64,000 bases of DNA from Nonomuraea maritima (GCF_900100395.1 NZ_FNFB01000027.1:32475-96474); one strand, 5' to 3'; numbered from the stretch's first letter, positions 10,106-18,608 are shown. The notes: generated by a model from the letters alone, not told the origin. Translations and numbers: made by a program.

Positions 10106-10847
10106 GGGAGGACGCCTCGGCGTAGCGGCGGCGCGGGATGCGGCCCGCCTGCCGCGCCAGGCGGCCCGCCACCACGGCCTCCTTCATGGCCGTCGCCATG
10201 AGGTCGGGCCGCTGGGCCCGGGTGACCGCCGTGGCGAGGAGCACGGCGTCGCAGCCCAGCTCCATCGCCAGCGCGGCGTCGCTGGCCGTGCCGATGCCCG
10301 CGTCGAGGATGACCGGCACCGAGGCCGCCTCCACGATCAACTCGATGTTGTGCGGGTTGCGGATGCCGAGCCCGGAGCCGATCGGCGCGCCGAGCGGCAT
10401 CACGGCCGCGCAGCCTGCCTGCTCGAGCCGCCGGGCCAGCGCCGGGTCGTCGCCGATGTACGGCAGCACCACGAACCCGTCGGCCACCAGCCGCTCGGCG
10501 GCGTCGAACGTCTCGATCGGGTCGGGCAGCAGGGTGCGCTCGTCGGCGATGACCTCGAGCTTGACCCAGTTGGTCTCGAGCGCCTCGCGGGCCAGCCGGG
10601 CCGTCAGCACGGCCTCGCCCGCGGTGAAGCAGCCCGCCGTGTTGGGCAGCACCTTGATGCCGCGGCGGCGCAGCACGTCGAGCACGGAGCCGCGGGAGGC
10701 CGGGTCGAGCCGCCGCATCGCCACCGTGGTCAGCTCGGTGCCGGACGCCACCAGCGCCTGGTCGAGCACCTCGAGGGAAGGCGCGCCGCCGGTGCCCATG
10801 ATGAGCCGGGAGGAGAACTTCTCCCCGGCGATGATCAGATCATCCAC
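10092..10847 (-). CDS. thiG: Thiazole synthase
   Basis: A 251-aa TIM-barrel enzyme that forms the thiazole phosphate of thiamine from deoxyxylulose 5-phosphate, dehydroglycine and ThiS thiocarboxylate. Visible landmarks are the N-terminal SRLIMGTGG, the TTVAMRR strand, NWVKLEVI with the Schiff-base lysine near residue 96, and the phosphate-binding PVILDAGIGTASDAALAMELG region near 178. It is the last gene of thiO-thiS-thiG; its ATG lies 8 bases inside the end of thiS. The operon supplies glycine-derived imine (ThiO) and sulfur carrier (ThiS) for this step. Confidence 0.96.
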   Translation of the reverse strand: MDDLIIAGEKFSSRLIMGTGGAPSLEVLDQALVASGTELTTVAMRRLDPASRGSVLDVLRRRGIKVLPNTAGCFTAGEAVLTARLAREALETNWVKLEVIADERTLLPDPIETFDAAERLVADGFVVLPYIGDDPALARRLEQAGCAAVMPLGAPIGSGLGIRNPHNIELIVEAASVPVILDAGIGTASDAALAMELGCDAVLLATAVTRAQRPDLMATAMKEAVVAGRLARQAGRIPRRRYAEASSPMTP

Positions 10848-11040
10848 CTTGCACCGCCGTCAGCACCTCCACGCGGTCACGCTCGCGCAGCTCCGTGGTC
10901 TCCCAGGCGCCGCGCGTGACCACCTCGTCGTTCAGGGCCACGGCCACACCGGTGGTGGCCGTGGTGAGCGTGCGCACGGCCTGGGCCACGGTGATGCCGT
11001 CGGCCACCTCGTGCGCGGCCCCGTTGATGGTAACAATCAT
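10840..11040 (-). CDS. thiS: Sulfur carrier protein ThiS
   Basis: A 66-aa ubiquitin-fold protein that carries sulfur as a C-terminal thiocarboxylate to ThiG. It begins MIVTINGAAHEV and ends with the required Gly-Gly (TAVQGG). The ATG at 11040-11038 overlaps the last bases of thiO by 4, and the thiS stop lies within the start of thiG, so all three genes are translationally coupled. Length matches the family. Confidence 0.95.
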   Translation of the reverse strand: MIVTINGAAHEVADGITVAQAVRTLTTATTGVAVALNDEVVTRGAWETTELRERDRVEVLTAVQGG

Positions 11041-12134
11041 GAAAAATCCCGAAATCTTCCAGGGGCGCACAGCGCCGCCAGCTCGCTCTCCTCGCCCATC
11101 AGGACGGCCGTCGTCAGCGGCGCCAGCAGCACGCCGCCCCGGTGGTGGCCGGTCGCGTACACGAGCCCCTGCGTCCCGCTCGGCCCGATGAGGGGGAGAT
11201 TGTCGGGGGTGCCCGGCCGCAACCCCGCGACCACGTCGGAGACCTCCAGCTCGGTGACGCCGGGCACCAGCTCCCTGGCGTCGCGCAGCAGCTCGTACAG
11301 GCCCCCGGCGGTCACCCTCGTGTCGAACCCCATCTCCTCCTGGGTGGCCCCGACCACCAGCTCGCCGTCTCCCCGGGGGACGAGGTAGACGGACGCGCCG
11401 TGGACGGCGCCGCGCACACATCGGCCGAGCAGCGGCTGGGGTGAGCGCAACCGCATGATCTGGCCCTTCACCGGGCGCACCGGCACGCCGGCCAGCTCGG
11501 TGCTCCAGGCGCCCGCGGCCAGCACGACCCGCTCGGCCCGCAGCTCGCCGCCCGTCTCCAGACGTACGCCGACGACCGCGCCGTCGCCGTCGTGCAGCAG
11601 GCCGGCCGCGCGCTCGCGCACCACGGGGACGGCGCGCCGCTCCAGGGCGGCCAGCAGCGCCGCCGTGACGCGGCGCGGATCGACCCACGCGTCGCCCGGC
11701 GCCAGCAGACCACCCCGTACGGACGGCGCCAGCATGGGCTCCAGCCGCCGGCACTCGCGCCCGGTCAGCCGCTCGACGGGCAGCCCGAGCTTGTCGAGGT
11801 AGGCCGCCATCTCGTCGAGCACGGCCATGTCGTCGGCGCCGAAGGCGACGTCAAGGGTGCCGTCGCTGCGCAGGTCGAGCCCGCCAGGCTCCAGGCCCGC
11901 GTCGTCGGCCAGCTCGGCGGCGAAGCCGGGCCAGCGGCGCAGCGACGCCACCCCGAGCCGCAGCAGCGGCACCTCGGTGTAGGTCACCTCGCTGACCGGG
12001 GCCAGCATGCCCGCCGCCGCGTAGGAGGCGCCCCTGCCGGGCGCCGGGTCGACCACGGTGACCGGACGGCCGGCGCGGGCCAGCCGCCAGGCGATCGACA
12101 GCCCGACGACCCCGCCACCCACGATCACGTCCAC
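11037..12134 (-). CDS. thiO: Glycine oxidase, thiamine biosynthesis
   Basis: A 365-aa flavoprotein of the DAO family that oxidises glycine to the imine used by ThiG. The Rossmann motif VDVIVGGGVVGLSIAWRLA is at the very N-terminus, and GLRPGTPDNLPLIGPS and ATGHHRGGVLLAP near the C-terminus bind FAD. The start is taken as GTG 12134: AGGGAG at 12145-12140 lies five bases upstream. The longer ATG reading from 12155 begins inside the conserved core of the TPP aptamer and would add MPAKGAH, which is riboswitch sequence. Expression should therefore depend on the riboswitch exposing this ribosome site. Confidence 0.93.
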   Translation of the reverse strand: MDVIVGGGVVGLSIAWRLARAGRPVTVVDPAPGRGASYAAAGMLAPVSEVTYTEVPLLRLGVASLRRWPGFAAELADDAGLEPGGLDLRSDGTLDVAFGADDMAVLDEMAAYLDKLGLPVERLTGRECRRLEPMLAPSVRGGLLAPGDAWVDPRRVTAALLAALERRAVPVVRERAAGLLHDGDGAVVGVRLETGGELRAERVVLAAGAWSTELAGVPVRPVKGQIMRLRSPQPLLGRCVRGAVHGASVYLVPRGDGELVVGATQEEMGFDTRVTAGGLYELLRDARELVPGVTELEVSDVVAGLRPGTPDNLPLIGPSGTQGLVYATGHHRGGVLLAPLTTAVLMGEESELAALCAPGRFRDFS

Positions 12135-12232
12135 ATGCGCTCCCTTCGCCGGCATGATCCGGATCAGGTGTCTTGCGGTCGAAGGCCCGTGCAGCCTTCC
12201 TCTCAGCCCGGTACGGCCGGACTCCCGCGCGT
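12135..12232 (-). promoter_or_regulatory. TPP riboswitch (THI element)
   Basis: On the minus strand the canonical blocks appear in order: GGGCTGAGAGGAAGGC (12210-12195), then ACCTGATCCGGAT (12169-12157) and ATGCCGGCGAAGGGAGC (12155-12139). These match the thiamine pyrophosphate aptamer. The 3' end of the aptamer contains the AGGGAG that serves as ribosome site for thiO, which points to translational control by occlusion when TPP is bound. thiE lies outside its control. Confidence 0.93.
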
Positions 12233-12297
12233 CTTACCGCCCCAAGCCTACGGCCTCGGCGCGACGGCCGGATACCCTCCCCGTTAAGGTCGTTCCC

Positions 12298-13461
12298 GTG
12301 GAGCATGTCGTCGTGGTGGGAGCGGGCCTGGCCGGGGTGCGTACGGTCGAGGCCCTTCGCGGGCGCGGTCACACGGGCCGCATCACTCTCGTGGGGCGCG
12401 AGCGCCACCGCCCCTACGACCGGCCGCCGCTGTCGAAGGCGGTGCTGTCCGGCAAGGCCGACAGCAGCTACATCGAGACCGACCTCGCCGCGCTCGGCGT
12501 CGACTTCCTGCCAGGCGTCGAGGCCAAGTCGCTGCGCGAGGGTGTCGTCGAGACCACCGAGGGCGAGCTCGGCTACGACGGGCTGGTCATCGCGACCGGC
12601 GCCGACCCGATCCGCCTGCCTGGCGACGGCCCCCAGCACGTCCTGCGCACCCTCGACGACGCCCACGAACTGCGGGCGATGCTCGTCCCCGGCGCCCGCG
12701 TCGCCGTCATCGGCGCGGGCTGGATCGGCGCGGAGGTCGCGACGGCGGCCCTGCGCGCCGGCTGCGCGGTGACGGTCGTCGAGGCGGCCGAGGCCCCGCT
12801 CGCCACGGCCGTGGGCGCCGCGCTCGGTGCCCGCACCCTGTCCTGGTACGACGACGTCGACCTGCGCCTCGGCACCATGGTCGAGTCCGTCGACGAGGGC
12901 GGCGTCCAACTGGTGGGCGGCGGATTCGTCGAGGCCCACGCGGTCGTCACCGGCATCGGCGTGCGCCCGGCGGTCGAATGGCTCGCCGACGCCGACATCG
13001 ACCTGCACAACGGCGTGGTCGCCGACGAGCACCTGCGCACGTCCCTGCCAGGCGTGGTCGCCGTGGGCGACTGCGCGGCGTGGTGGTCGCGGCGCTGGAA
13101 CACCAGGCTGCGGGTCGAACACTGGGACACCGCGCTCAACGCCCCCGACGTGGCCGCCGCGACCCTGCTCGGCGAGGAGGCCGTGTACGACCCCGTCCCG
13201 TACTTCTGGTCGGAGCAGTTCGGCCACATGATCCAGTACGCCGGCCACCACCCCGCCGGAGAGCGGCTCGTGCACCGCGGCGAGCCCGGCGGGAAGTGGT
13301 CGGCCGTCTGGCTGACCGCCGACGACACCATCGCCGCGGTGCTGGCCGTCGACCTGCCGCGCGATCTCGCCCAGGGACGGCGTATCATTCAAGATGGCCA
13401 ACACGTGGACACGGAACGCCTGGTAGATCCACAGGTATCCCTACGAGATTGTGTTGTTTGA
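12298..13461 (+). CDS. FAD-dependent NAD(P)H oxidoreductase (ferredoxin reductase-like)
   Basis: A 387-aa two-dinucleotide-binding flavoprotein. The FAD motif VVGAGLAGVRTVEALR is at residues 6-21, a second Rossmann NAD(P) motif VIGAGWIGAEVATAA lies near 137, and the conserved VVAVGDCAAWW FAD contact near 256. The C-terminal 80 residues match the reductase C-terminal domain of ferredoxin or putidaredoxin reductases. GTG at 12298 is chosen because the Rossmann strand begins four residues later; longer in-frame starts run into the thiO riboswitch on the other strand. It is divergent from thiO. Its redox partner is unknown; the 3Fe-4S ferredoxin and P450 at 20.9-22.3 kb are possible but not linked. 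Confidence 0.85.
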   Translation: MEHVVVVGAGLAGVRTVEALRGRGHTGRITLVGRERHRPYDRPPLSKAVLSGKADSSYIETDLAALGVDFLPGVEAKSLREGVVETTEGELGYDGLVIATGADPIRLPGDGPQHVLRTLDDAHELRAMLVPGARVAVIGAGWIGAEVATAALRAGCAVTVVEAAEAPLATAVGAALGARTLSWYDDVDLRLGTMVESVDEGGVQLVGGGFVEAHAVVTGIGVRPAVEWLADADIDLHNGVVADEHLRTSLPGVVAVGDCAAWWSRRWNTRLRVEHWDTALNAPDVAAATLLGEEAVYDPVPYFWSEQFGHMIQYAGHHPAGERLVHRGEPGGKWSAVWLTADDTIAAVLAVDLPRDLAQGRRIIQDGQHVDTERLVDPQVSLRDCVV

Positions 13462-13491
13462 GCAAGCACGGCATGTGGTAGTTGTGGTTCC

Positions 13492-13866
13492 GTGACGCTT
13501 TCTGTTGCACAGATCGACCGGGAGACCGATGCCCTCGTCGACGAGTGGCTTACGCTCCCCCAAGTGGCCCAGCGCCTCGATCTCTCGATCGGCCGGGCCA
13601 AACAACTCCTCAAGGACCACAAGCTCCTCGGCGTGCGCCGGGGCAGCGGCGGGCCTCAGGTACCCGCGGTGTTCCTCCAGGGGCAAGAGGTGATGAAAGG
13701 CCTGCCGGGCACCCTGACCGTGCTCCTGGACGCCGGTTACGACGACATCCAGGCGTTGCGCTGGCTCTTCACCCCCGACGAGTCGCTGCCTGGCTCGCCC
13801 ATCGAGGCGATCAAGGCCGGACGTCACACCGAGGTCAAGCGTCGTGCCCAGGCCCTCGCTTTCTGA
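13492..13866 (+). CDS. Rv2175c-family DNA-binding protein
   Basis: A 124-aa protein of the Rv2175c family, small winged-helix DNA-binding proteins of actinobacteria; the mycobacterial member is a substrate of the PASTA kinase PknL. The helix-turn-helix is visible as WLTLPQVAQRLDLSIGRAKQL near residues 19-39, and the C-terminus has the family's VKRRAQALAF. GTG at 13492 is the first start giving family length. An AT-richer stretch (13441-13490) just upstream probably holds its promoter. thiE starts within its last 23 bases. A PASTA kinase gene is nearby (8017-9957), consistent with, though not proof of, a kinase-substrate relation. Confidence 0.88.
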   Translation: MTLSVAQIDRETDALVDEWLTLPQVAQRLDLSIGRAKQLLKDHKLLGVRRGSGGPQVPAVFLQGQEVMKGLPGTLTVLLDAGYDDIQALRWLFTPDESLPGSPIEAIKAGRHTEVKRRAQALAF

Positions 13867-14482
13867 CGCCCGCCTCTACCTCTGCACCGACGGCCGCCGC
13901 GACCGCGGCGATCTGGCGGACTTCCTCGACGCGGTGCTGGCCGGCGGTGTCGACATCGTCCAGCTGCGGGAGAAGGGTCTGGAGGCGCGCGAAGAGCTCG
14001 CGCTCCTCGAGGTCTTCCGCGACGCCTGCGACCGGCACGGCAAGCTGCTCGCCGTCAACGACCGGGCCGACATCGCCTTCGCGGCCCGCCCCGACGTGCT
14101 CCACCTGGGGCAGGACGACCTTCCCTTGACCGTCGCGCGAGAGATACTCGGCGACGACATCGTCATCGGACGGTCCACCCACTCCGCCGCCGAGGCGTCC
14201 GCCGCGGCCGTGGAGGAGGGCGTCGACTACTTCTGCTGCGGCCCCACGTGGCCCACGCCGACCAAGCCCGGCCGCCCGGCCCCGGGCCTGCCGCTGCTCG
14301 ACCACGCGGCGTCGCTCGGGTCCGCGCGGCCCTGGTTCGCGATCGGCGGCATCGACCTCGACAACCTCGACGAGGTCCTGTCCCGTGGCGCGAGCCGGGT
14401 GGTGGTCGTCCGGGCCATCACCGAGGCCGACGACCCCGGGGCGGCCGCGGCGGAGTTCGCCAAGCGGCTCTCGTCCCACTGA
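13844..14482 (+). CDS. thiE: Thiamine-phosphate synthase
   Basis: A 212-aa TIM barrel that joins the pyrimidine and thiazole halves of thiamine. Signatures are DIVQLREKG near residue 37, LLAVNDRADIAF near 66, LHLGQDDLP near 86, GRSTHSAAEA near 107 and CCGPTWPTPTKPG near 127. The GTG at 13844 overlaps the end of the Rv2175c-like gene by 23 bases, so it depends on that gene's transcription and not on the TPP riboswitch upstream of thiO, which points the other way. A strong hairpin follows the stop. Confidence 0.94.
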   Translation: MPRPSLSDARLYLCTDGRRDRGDLADFLDAVLAGGVDIVQLREKGLEAREELALLEVFRDACDRHGKLLAVNDRADIAFAARPDVLHLGQDDLPLTVAREILGDDIVIGRSTHSAAEASAAAVEEGVDYFCCGPTWPTPTKPGRPAPGLPLLDHAASLGSARPWFAIGGIDLDNLDEVLSRGASRVVVVRAITEADDPGAAAAEFAKRLSSH

Positions 14483-14488
14483 TCCAGC

Positions 14489-14518
14489 GGCGCCCGTCCG
14501 GCCATCCGGACGGGCGCC
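14489..14518. terminator. Bidirectional hairpin between thiE and the prenyltransferase gene
   Basis: A perfect 13-bp stem, GGCGCCCGTCCGG (14489-14501) with CCGGACGGGCGCC (14506-14518), has a 4-base CCAT loop. It sits between two convergent genes whose stops are 45 bases apart, so it can serve both strands. Confidence 0.82.
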
Positions 14519-14527
14519 CCCTACCTC

Positions 14528-15595
14528 TCAGGTGGTCCGCGAGGTGGCGGCCACCGCGAGCTCCCGGAGAGCCGTACGCGCCTCCGGCGTGACAGGGGCC
14601 GCGTCCAGCGCGGCCAGCGCCTCGCCCAGATACTCGCCGATCAGCTCCTCGCACTCGCCCAGCGCGCCGGTGTCGTGGATGATCCGCCGCAGCGCCGCGA
14701 CACCGTCCTCGTCGAGCATGGGGTCGCCGAGCAGCCGCCGCACCGTCGCAGCGTCCTCGGCGGAGGCCGCCGCCAGCGTCCGGGCCACGAGCATCGTGCG
14801 CTTGCCCTCGCGCAGGTCGTCGCCCGCGGGCTTGCCGGTCTGCGTCGGGTCGCCGAACACGCCCAGGATGTCGTCACGCAGCTGGAACGCGATCCCCACC
14901 CGGCGGCCGTAGCCGGTGCACAGCTCGTCCATCCACGGTTCGAGCCGTTGTCCTGCGAGCACCAGCCCGAGCCGGAGCGGCTGCTCCACCGAGTACCTGC
15001 CGCTCTTGTAGAGCGCCACCCGGAGGGCCGACTCGAACGTGTTCTCGCCGTGCGCCTGTTCCAGCAGGTCGAGGTACTGGCCGCACATCAGCTCGGTACG
15101 CATGTGGTCGTGGAGCGGCTGGGCCGCCGCCAGCGACTCGCGGGGCAGGTCGCTGCCCCGCCACATCTCGCCCGACCAGAGCAGCAGCAGGTTGCCCAGC
15201 AGGATCGCCGCGCCCTCCCCGAACTGCCCGGCCGACCCGTGCCAGCCGGCCTTCTCGTGCATCGTCTCGAAGCGCCGGTGCGCGGACGGCATGCCCCGGC
15301 GCAGGTCGCTCTTGTCCATCACGTCGTCGTGCACCAGGGCGCTGGCCTGCAGGAGTTCCAGTGAGGCGGCGGCGGTGAGGATGCCGGGCCCGTCGGCGCC
15401 CCCGGCGCCGCGCCAGCCCCAGTAGCAGAACGCGGGCCGCAGCCGTTTGCCGCCCGCGAGCAGCTTGTCGGCCGCCGTACGGAGCGGCCGGAACTCCGGT
15501 TCTCCGCCGGACGGCAGTTGTCGTTCCACGAACTCTCCGAGGGCACGCTCCACGTGTGTGCGCAGGACGCCCATGCCGGCGGGGTCGTTGGTCAT
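14528..15595 (-). CDS. Polyprenyl diphosphate synthase (IdsA-like)
   Basis: A 355-aa trans-isoprenyl diphosphate synthase condensing isopentenyl diphosphate units. It has GGKRLRPAFCYW near residue 48, the first Asp-rich motif ALVHDDVMDKSDLRRG near 86 and the second QLRDDILGVFGD near 240. Residues upstream of the first motif include small and aromatic side chains, so product length (farnesyl versus geranylgeranyl) cannot be set by eye. The gene is monocistronic, convergent with thiE and divergent from metF, with 93 bases shared as promoter region on the metF side. It probably supplies menaquinone, carotenoid or lipid carrier precursors. Confidence 0.9.
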   Translation of the reverse strand: MTNDPAGMGVLRTHVERALGEFVERQLPSGGEPEFRPLRTAADKLLAGGKRLRPAFCYWGWRGAGGADGPGILTAAASLELLQASALVHDDVMDKSDLRRGMPSAHRRFETMHEKAGWHGSAGQFGEGAAILLGNLLLLWSGEMWRGSDLPRESLAAAQPLHDHMRTELMCGQYLDLLEQAHGENTFESALRVALYKSGRYSVEQPLRLGLVLAGQRLEPWMDELCTGYGRRVGIAFQLRDDILGVFGDPTQTGKPAGDDLREGKRTMLVARTLAAASAEDAATVRRLLGDPMLDEDGVAALRRIIHDTGALGECEELIGEYLGEALAALDAAPVTPEARTALRELAVAATSRTT

Positions 15596-15688
15596 GTATT
15601 GAGACTAATGGCCCGATTGCCGGAACGGGATCTCCGCCCGCCACCTGGCGCCCGGCGCGGCGTGACTACCTACCTGTAACCTTGGCGC

Positions 15689-16609
15689 ATGGCGCTTGGT
15701 CGACCTTCTGTCCGGCCCGATCGGGTTCCCACCGTCCGCGAGATGCTCGCCGCCGGTGGGCGGTCGTTCTCGTTCGAGTTCTTCCCGCCGAAGACCGACG
15801 AGGGCGAGCGGCAGCTGTGGCGAGCGATCAGGGAGCTGGAGTCGCTGCGGCCGACCTTCGTCTCGGTGACGTACGGCGCGGGCGGCTCCACCCGCGACCG
15901 CACGGTCGACATCGTCGAGCGGATCGCCCACGACACCACACTCACCCCGGTGGCCCACTTCACTGCCGTCAACCACTCCGTCCGCGAGCTGCGCCACCTG
16001 GTGGGCCGCTTCGCCGACGCGGGGGTTCGCAACATCTTGGCCGTGCGCGGCGACCCTCCGGGCGACCCGATGGGCGAGTGGGTGCCCCACCCCGAGGGCG
16101 TGCTCTACGCCGAAGAGCTCGTACGGCTGATCAGGCAGGCGGGCGACTTCTGCGTCGGCGTGGCCGCCTTCCCCTACAAGCATCCGCGCTCGCCGTCCAT
16201 CGAGGCCGACACCGAGTACTTCGTCCGCAAGTGCGAGGCGGGGGCCGACTACGCGATCACGCAGATGTTCTTCCAGGCCGACGACTATCTGCGGCTGCGC
16301 GACCGGGTGGCGGCCAGGGGCTGTGACACGCCGATCATCCCGTGCATCATGCCGGTGACGCAGATGAGCACGATCGCGCGGTCGGAGCAGCTGTCGGGGG
16401 CGCCGTTCCCGCCCGACGTGGCGGCCCGGTTCGAAGGGGTCCGGCACGACCCGGCGGCGGTGCGCAGGCTCGGCATCGACCACGGCGTCGAGATGTGCCA
16501 GCGCCTGCTCGACGAGGGCGCACCAGGCATCCACTTCATCACCTTCAACCGCTCAAGCGCCTCCCGCGAGGTCTTCCAACGCCTCGACCGCGTGTCCCTG
16601 CCGGTGTAG
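15689..16609 (+). CDS. metF: 5,10-Methylenetetrahydrofolate reductase
   Basis: A 306-aa FAD-dependent reductase producing 5-methyltetrahydrofolate for methionine synthesis. FEFFPPKTDEGERQL near residue 29 carries the catalytic glutamate, VTYGAGGSTRDRT near 60 and NILAVRGDPPGD near 118 follow, and the C-terminus TFNRSSASREVFQRLDR is typical. The ATG at 15689 gives the usual length. The gene stands alone. Its last 60 bases have decayed copies in the 700 bases downstream, each still encoding something like VFQRLDR, which suggests repeated local duplication of the gene's 3' end. Confidence 0.95.
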   Translation: MALGRPSVRPDRVPTVREMLAAGGRSFSFEFFPPKTDEGERQLWRAIRELESLRPTFVSVTYGAGGSTRDRTVDIVERIAHDTTLTPVAHFTAVNHSVRELRHLVGRFADAGVRNILAVRGDPPGDPMGEWVPHPEGVLYAEELVRLIRQAGDFCVGVAAFPYKHPRSPSIEADTEYFVRKCEAGADYAITQMFFQADDYLRLRDRVAARGCDTPIIPCIMPVTQMSTIARSEQLSGAPFPPDVAARFEGVRHDPAAVRRLGIDHGVEMCQRLLDEGAPGIHFITFNRSSASREVFQRLDRVSLPV

Positions 16610-17310
16610 CCGGCAAAGACCGACCCGGCACCTCCCACTGCGATGTCCGAGCGTCTTGACCGCCTTTGTAGCTCGGGAGACCGGTCGAGCGCCTCTCGTG
16701 CGGTTTCCAACGCCCCGACCGCCCTTCTCTGCCGGCGTGGCCGAGGCGGGAGCGGTCGGGTGCCTTGAGTGAGGTCTTTCAGCGTCTCGACCGTGCCGCA
16801 GCGGTGACCGGCGTGACCCCCACCGCCCAGAACGCCGACCGCCGGCCCGACACCTCGCCGAGCAGCGCGCCCCCGGGCATGCCCGTGGGGAGGCGCCGGT
16901 CACGCCTGTTGGTGGGGCGGGACTTGGCGTCCGTAGGCGTGATGGCGACGGCGGTGACTAGGGCTGCTGTGAGGAACCCGGCGTTGGCTGGAGCGCGACG
17001 GCCTGGGTGACGAGCGCGTGCCGTAGCTGGATGTGGCCGCTCCGACCACGTGGGCAAGCAGGAAAGCCGGCCGGGCGCGCAGGGCGGCCCGCGGCGACAG
17101 GCGCAGGCTCCTTGCCGGTGCAGTTGAGGTCGTGGGCGGTCGAGCGCGTCGCGTGAGGTTTTTCAGCGTTTCGAGCGCGCCTCTGTGCGAGTGCAGGCCG
17201 GGGGAGGTCGGTCTTCCGTGGGGGTGCTTCCTGCGTCTCGACCGGGTTTTGTGGTGATGCAGGGGGAGCGGTCGGGTGTCTGGGGTGCGGTGTTCCGGCG
17301 TTTTGGACCG
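16555..17310 (+). repeat. Decayed repeats of the metF 3' end in an 870-base gene-free stretch
   Basis: The metF-terminal block (16555-16590) recurs in degenerate form at about 16629-16662, 16682-16722, 16750-16793, 17134-17177, 17206-17244 and 17265-17310. Shared elements are CGGTCGAGCG or CGGTCGGGTG, then GTGAGGTTTTTCAGCG or a close variant, then TCTCGACCG. In one frame the copies still read VFQRLDR, VFQRFER or VFRRF. The whole stretch 16610-17479 holds no convincing gene; short open frames in it overlap on both strands and lack ribosome sites. Confidence 0.7.
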
Positions 17311-17479
17311 CGTCCGGTGTGTGGCATGGGGGAGACCCGCCACCCGCCCGCAGGGGGATCGGGCGGGTGACGAGCCGGGGGCGTAGCCTCTCGGTAAAGG
17401 GGCGGTCACTGACTGTCATGGAGTGTGCCCTACGCCCGTGCCCGATAAACCGGCTGGTCAGATGTTCGTCACGGAAGGC

Positions 17480-18046
17480 TCAAGGCAGCGGGAGCGGGCG
17501 GCCTGCGATGACGTACTCCTCGCGTCCGCCAGGGAAGACGAACCTCGGCAGCAGGTCGGTGAAGCCCATGTCGGCGTAGAGGTGCCGGGCCGCCGTCGGA
17601 CGGTCGTGTGTCGAGAGCACGGCCGAGCGCTCGCGGCGTCCGGCGCACAGCGTGCGGATCATCGCCCGGCCGATGCCCTTGCCCTGGTGGTCGGGGTGCA
17701 CGTGGATCTCGGCCAGCTCGAACGCGTGGCCCATCCAGGCGTCGGCGGCCTCCCCGCCCATCTTGTCGGCCAGCCCGCGATGGACCACGTCGTGCCACCA
17801 CTGGCCTGGCTCACCCCGGAAGCCGTACGCGAACCCGACAATGTCCGGCTCAGAGGATGAATGACGCAATTCTGCGAAATAGCACTGAAAATAGGGATAC
17901 GTCCCATGCGTGCGCATAATGCTCATCCGGCCGGCGATCTGGTCCGTGGGCGGGCGCATCGCCGCCGCGTAAATGCCGATCACCGCTTCCAGCCGATCGG
18001 CGAACTCCGCCGGGCCTGCGCCGCGAAACTCGATCACCTGTCGCAC
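17480..18046 (-). CDS. GNAT-family N-acetyltransferase
   Basis: A 188-aa protein with the GNAT fold. Motif A, ELAEIHVHPDHQGKGIGRAM near residues 109-128, forms the acetyl-CoA pyrophosphate loop, and the C-terminal part ARHLYADMGFTDLLPRFVF is the usual motif B region. It begins one base after the stop of the YbaK-like gene, so the two form an operon. The acceptor is unknown; substrate cannot be deduced from this family. The ATG at 18046 gives standard length. Confidence 0.85.
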   Translation of the reverse strand: MRQVIEFRGAGPAEFADRLEAVIGIYAAAMRPPTDQIAGRMSIMRTHGTYPYFQCYFAELRHSSSEPDIVGFAYGFRGEPGQWWHDVVHRGLADKMGGEAADAWMGHAFELAEIHVHPDHQGKGIGRAMIRTLCAGRRERSAVLSTHDRPTAARHLYADMGFTDLLPRFVFPGGREEYVIAGRPLPLP

Positions 18047-18047
18047 G

Positions 18048-18524
18048 CTACTCGACGTCCGCCGGCGTTCCCCCGGTGATGCGTACGAGCTCGTCGAACG
18101 ACGTCGGGAACACGGTCGACGGATGCCCGCCCGCCGCCCACACCACCTCGTGCTTGCCCAGCCAGGTGTCGACCAAGGTGCGGACGGGTGCCGGGTGTCC
18201 GACCGGGGCGACGCCGCCGATCGGCTGCCCCGTGGCCGCGCGGACGAACTCCGGCGTGGCCCTGCGCACCTGCTGGACGCCCACCGTACGGGCGATCAGC
18301 TCGACGTCGACGCGGTGCGCGCCGCTGGTCAGCACGAGCAGGGGAGCGCCGTCGGCGTCGAAGATCAGGCTGTTGGCGATGGCCCCGACCTCGCAGCCGA
18401 GCTGGGCCGCCGCGGCCGCGGCCGTGGGCGCCTTCTCCGGCAGGACCACGATCTCGCCGCGGGCGCCGCGTTCGCGCAGCGCGTTCTCCACGACGACGGC
18501 GTTCTCCGGCAACTTCTGAGACAT
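18048..18524 (-). CDS. YbaK/EbsC-family aminoacyl-tRNA deacylase
   Basis: A 158-aa protein of the YbaK/ProX group, which clears mischarged tRNAs in trans. Visible family features are the N-terminal helix ENALRERGARGEIVVLPE, IANSLIFDADGAPLLVLTSG with the conserved region around residue 50-65, the RRATPEFVRAATGQPIGGVAPVGH segment (quoted in part: ATGQPIGGVAPVGH near 97-110) and PVRTLVDTWLGKHEVVWAAGG-type C-terminal strands. The substrate tRNA is not predictable. It is first in a two-gene unit with the GNAT gene and is divergent from the L,D-transpeptidase gene 84 bases away. Confidence 0.88.
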   Translation of the reverse strand: MSQKLPENAVVVENALRERGARGEIVVLPEKAPTAAAAAAQLGCEVGAIANSLIFDADGAPLLVLTSGAHRVDVELIARTVGVQQVRRATPEFVRAATGQPIGGVAPVGHPAPVRTLVDTWLGKHEVVWAAGGHPSTVFPTSFDELVRITGGTPADVE

Positions 18525-18608
18525 GGGGACACTCTAAAGGGATTGGTGAAGGATTCACCGTTCATGGCTGATAAGACAAACTAGGGTGATCTCTTCTTTA
18601 CGTCTGGG

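Noticed and set aside
16660..16700. tRNA-like TAGCTCGGGAGACCGG
   Set aside because: No matching acceptor, anticodon or T-arm can be folded around it; it is part of the metF-derived repeat zone.
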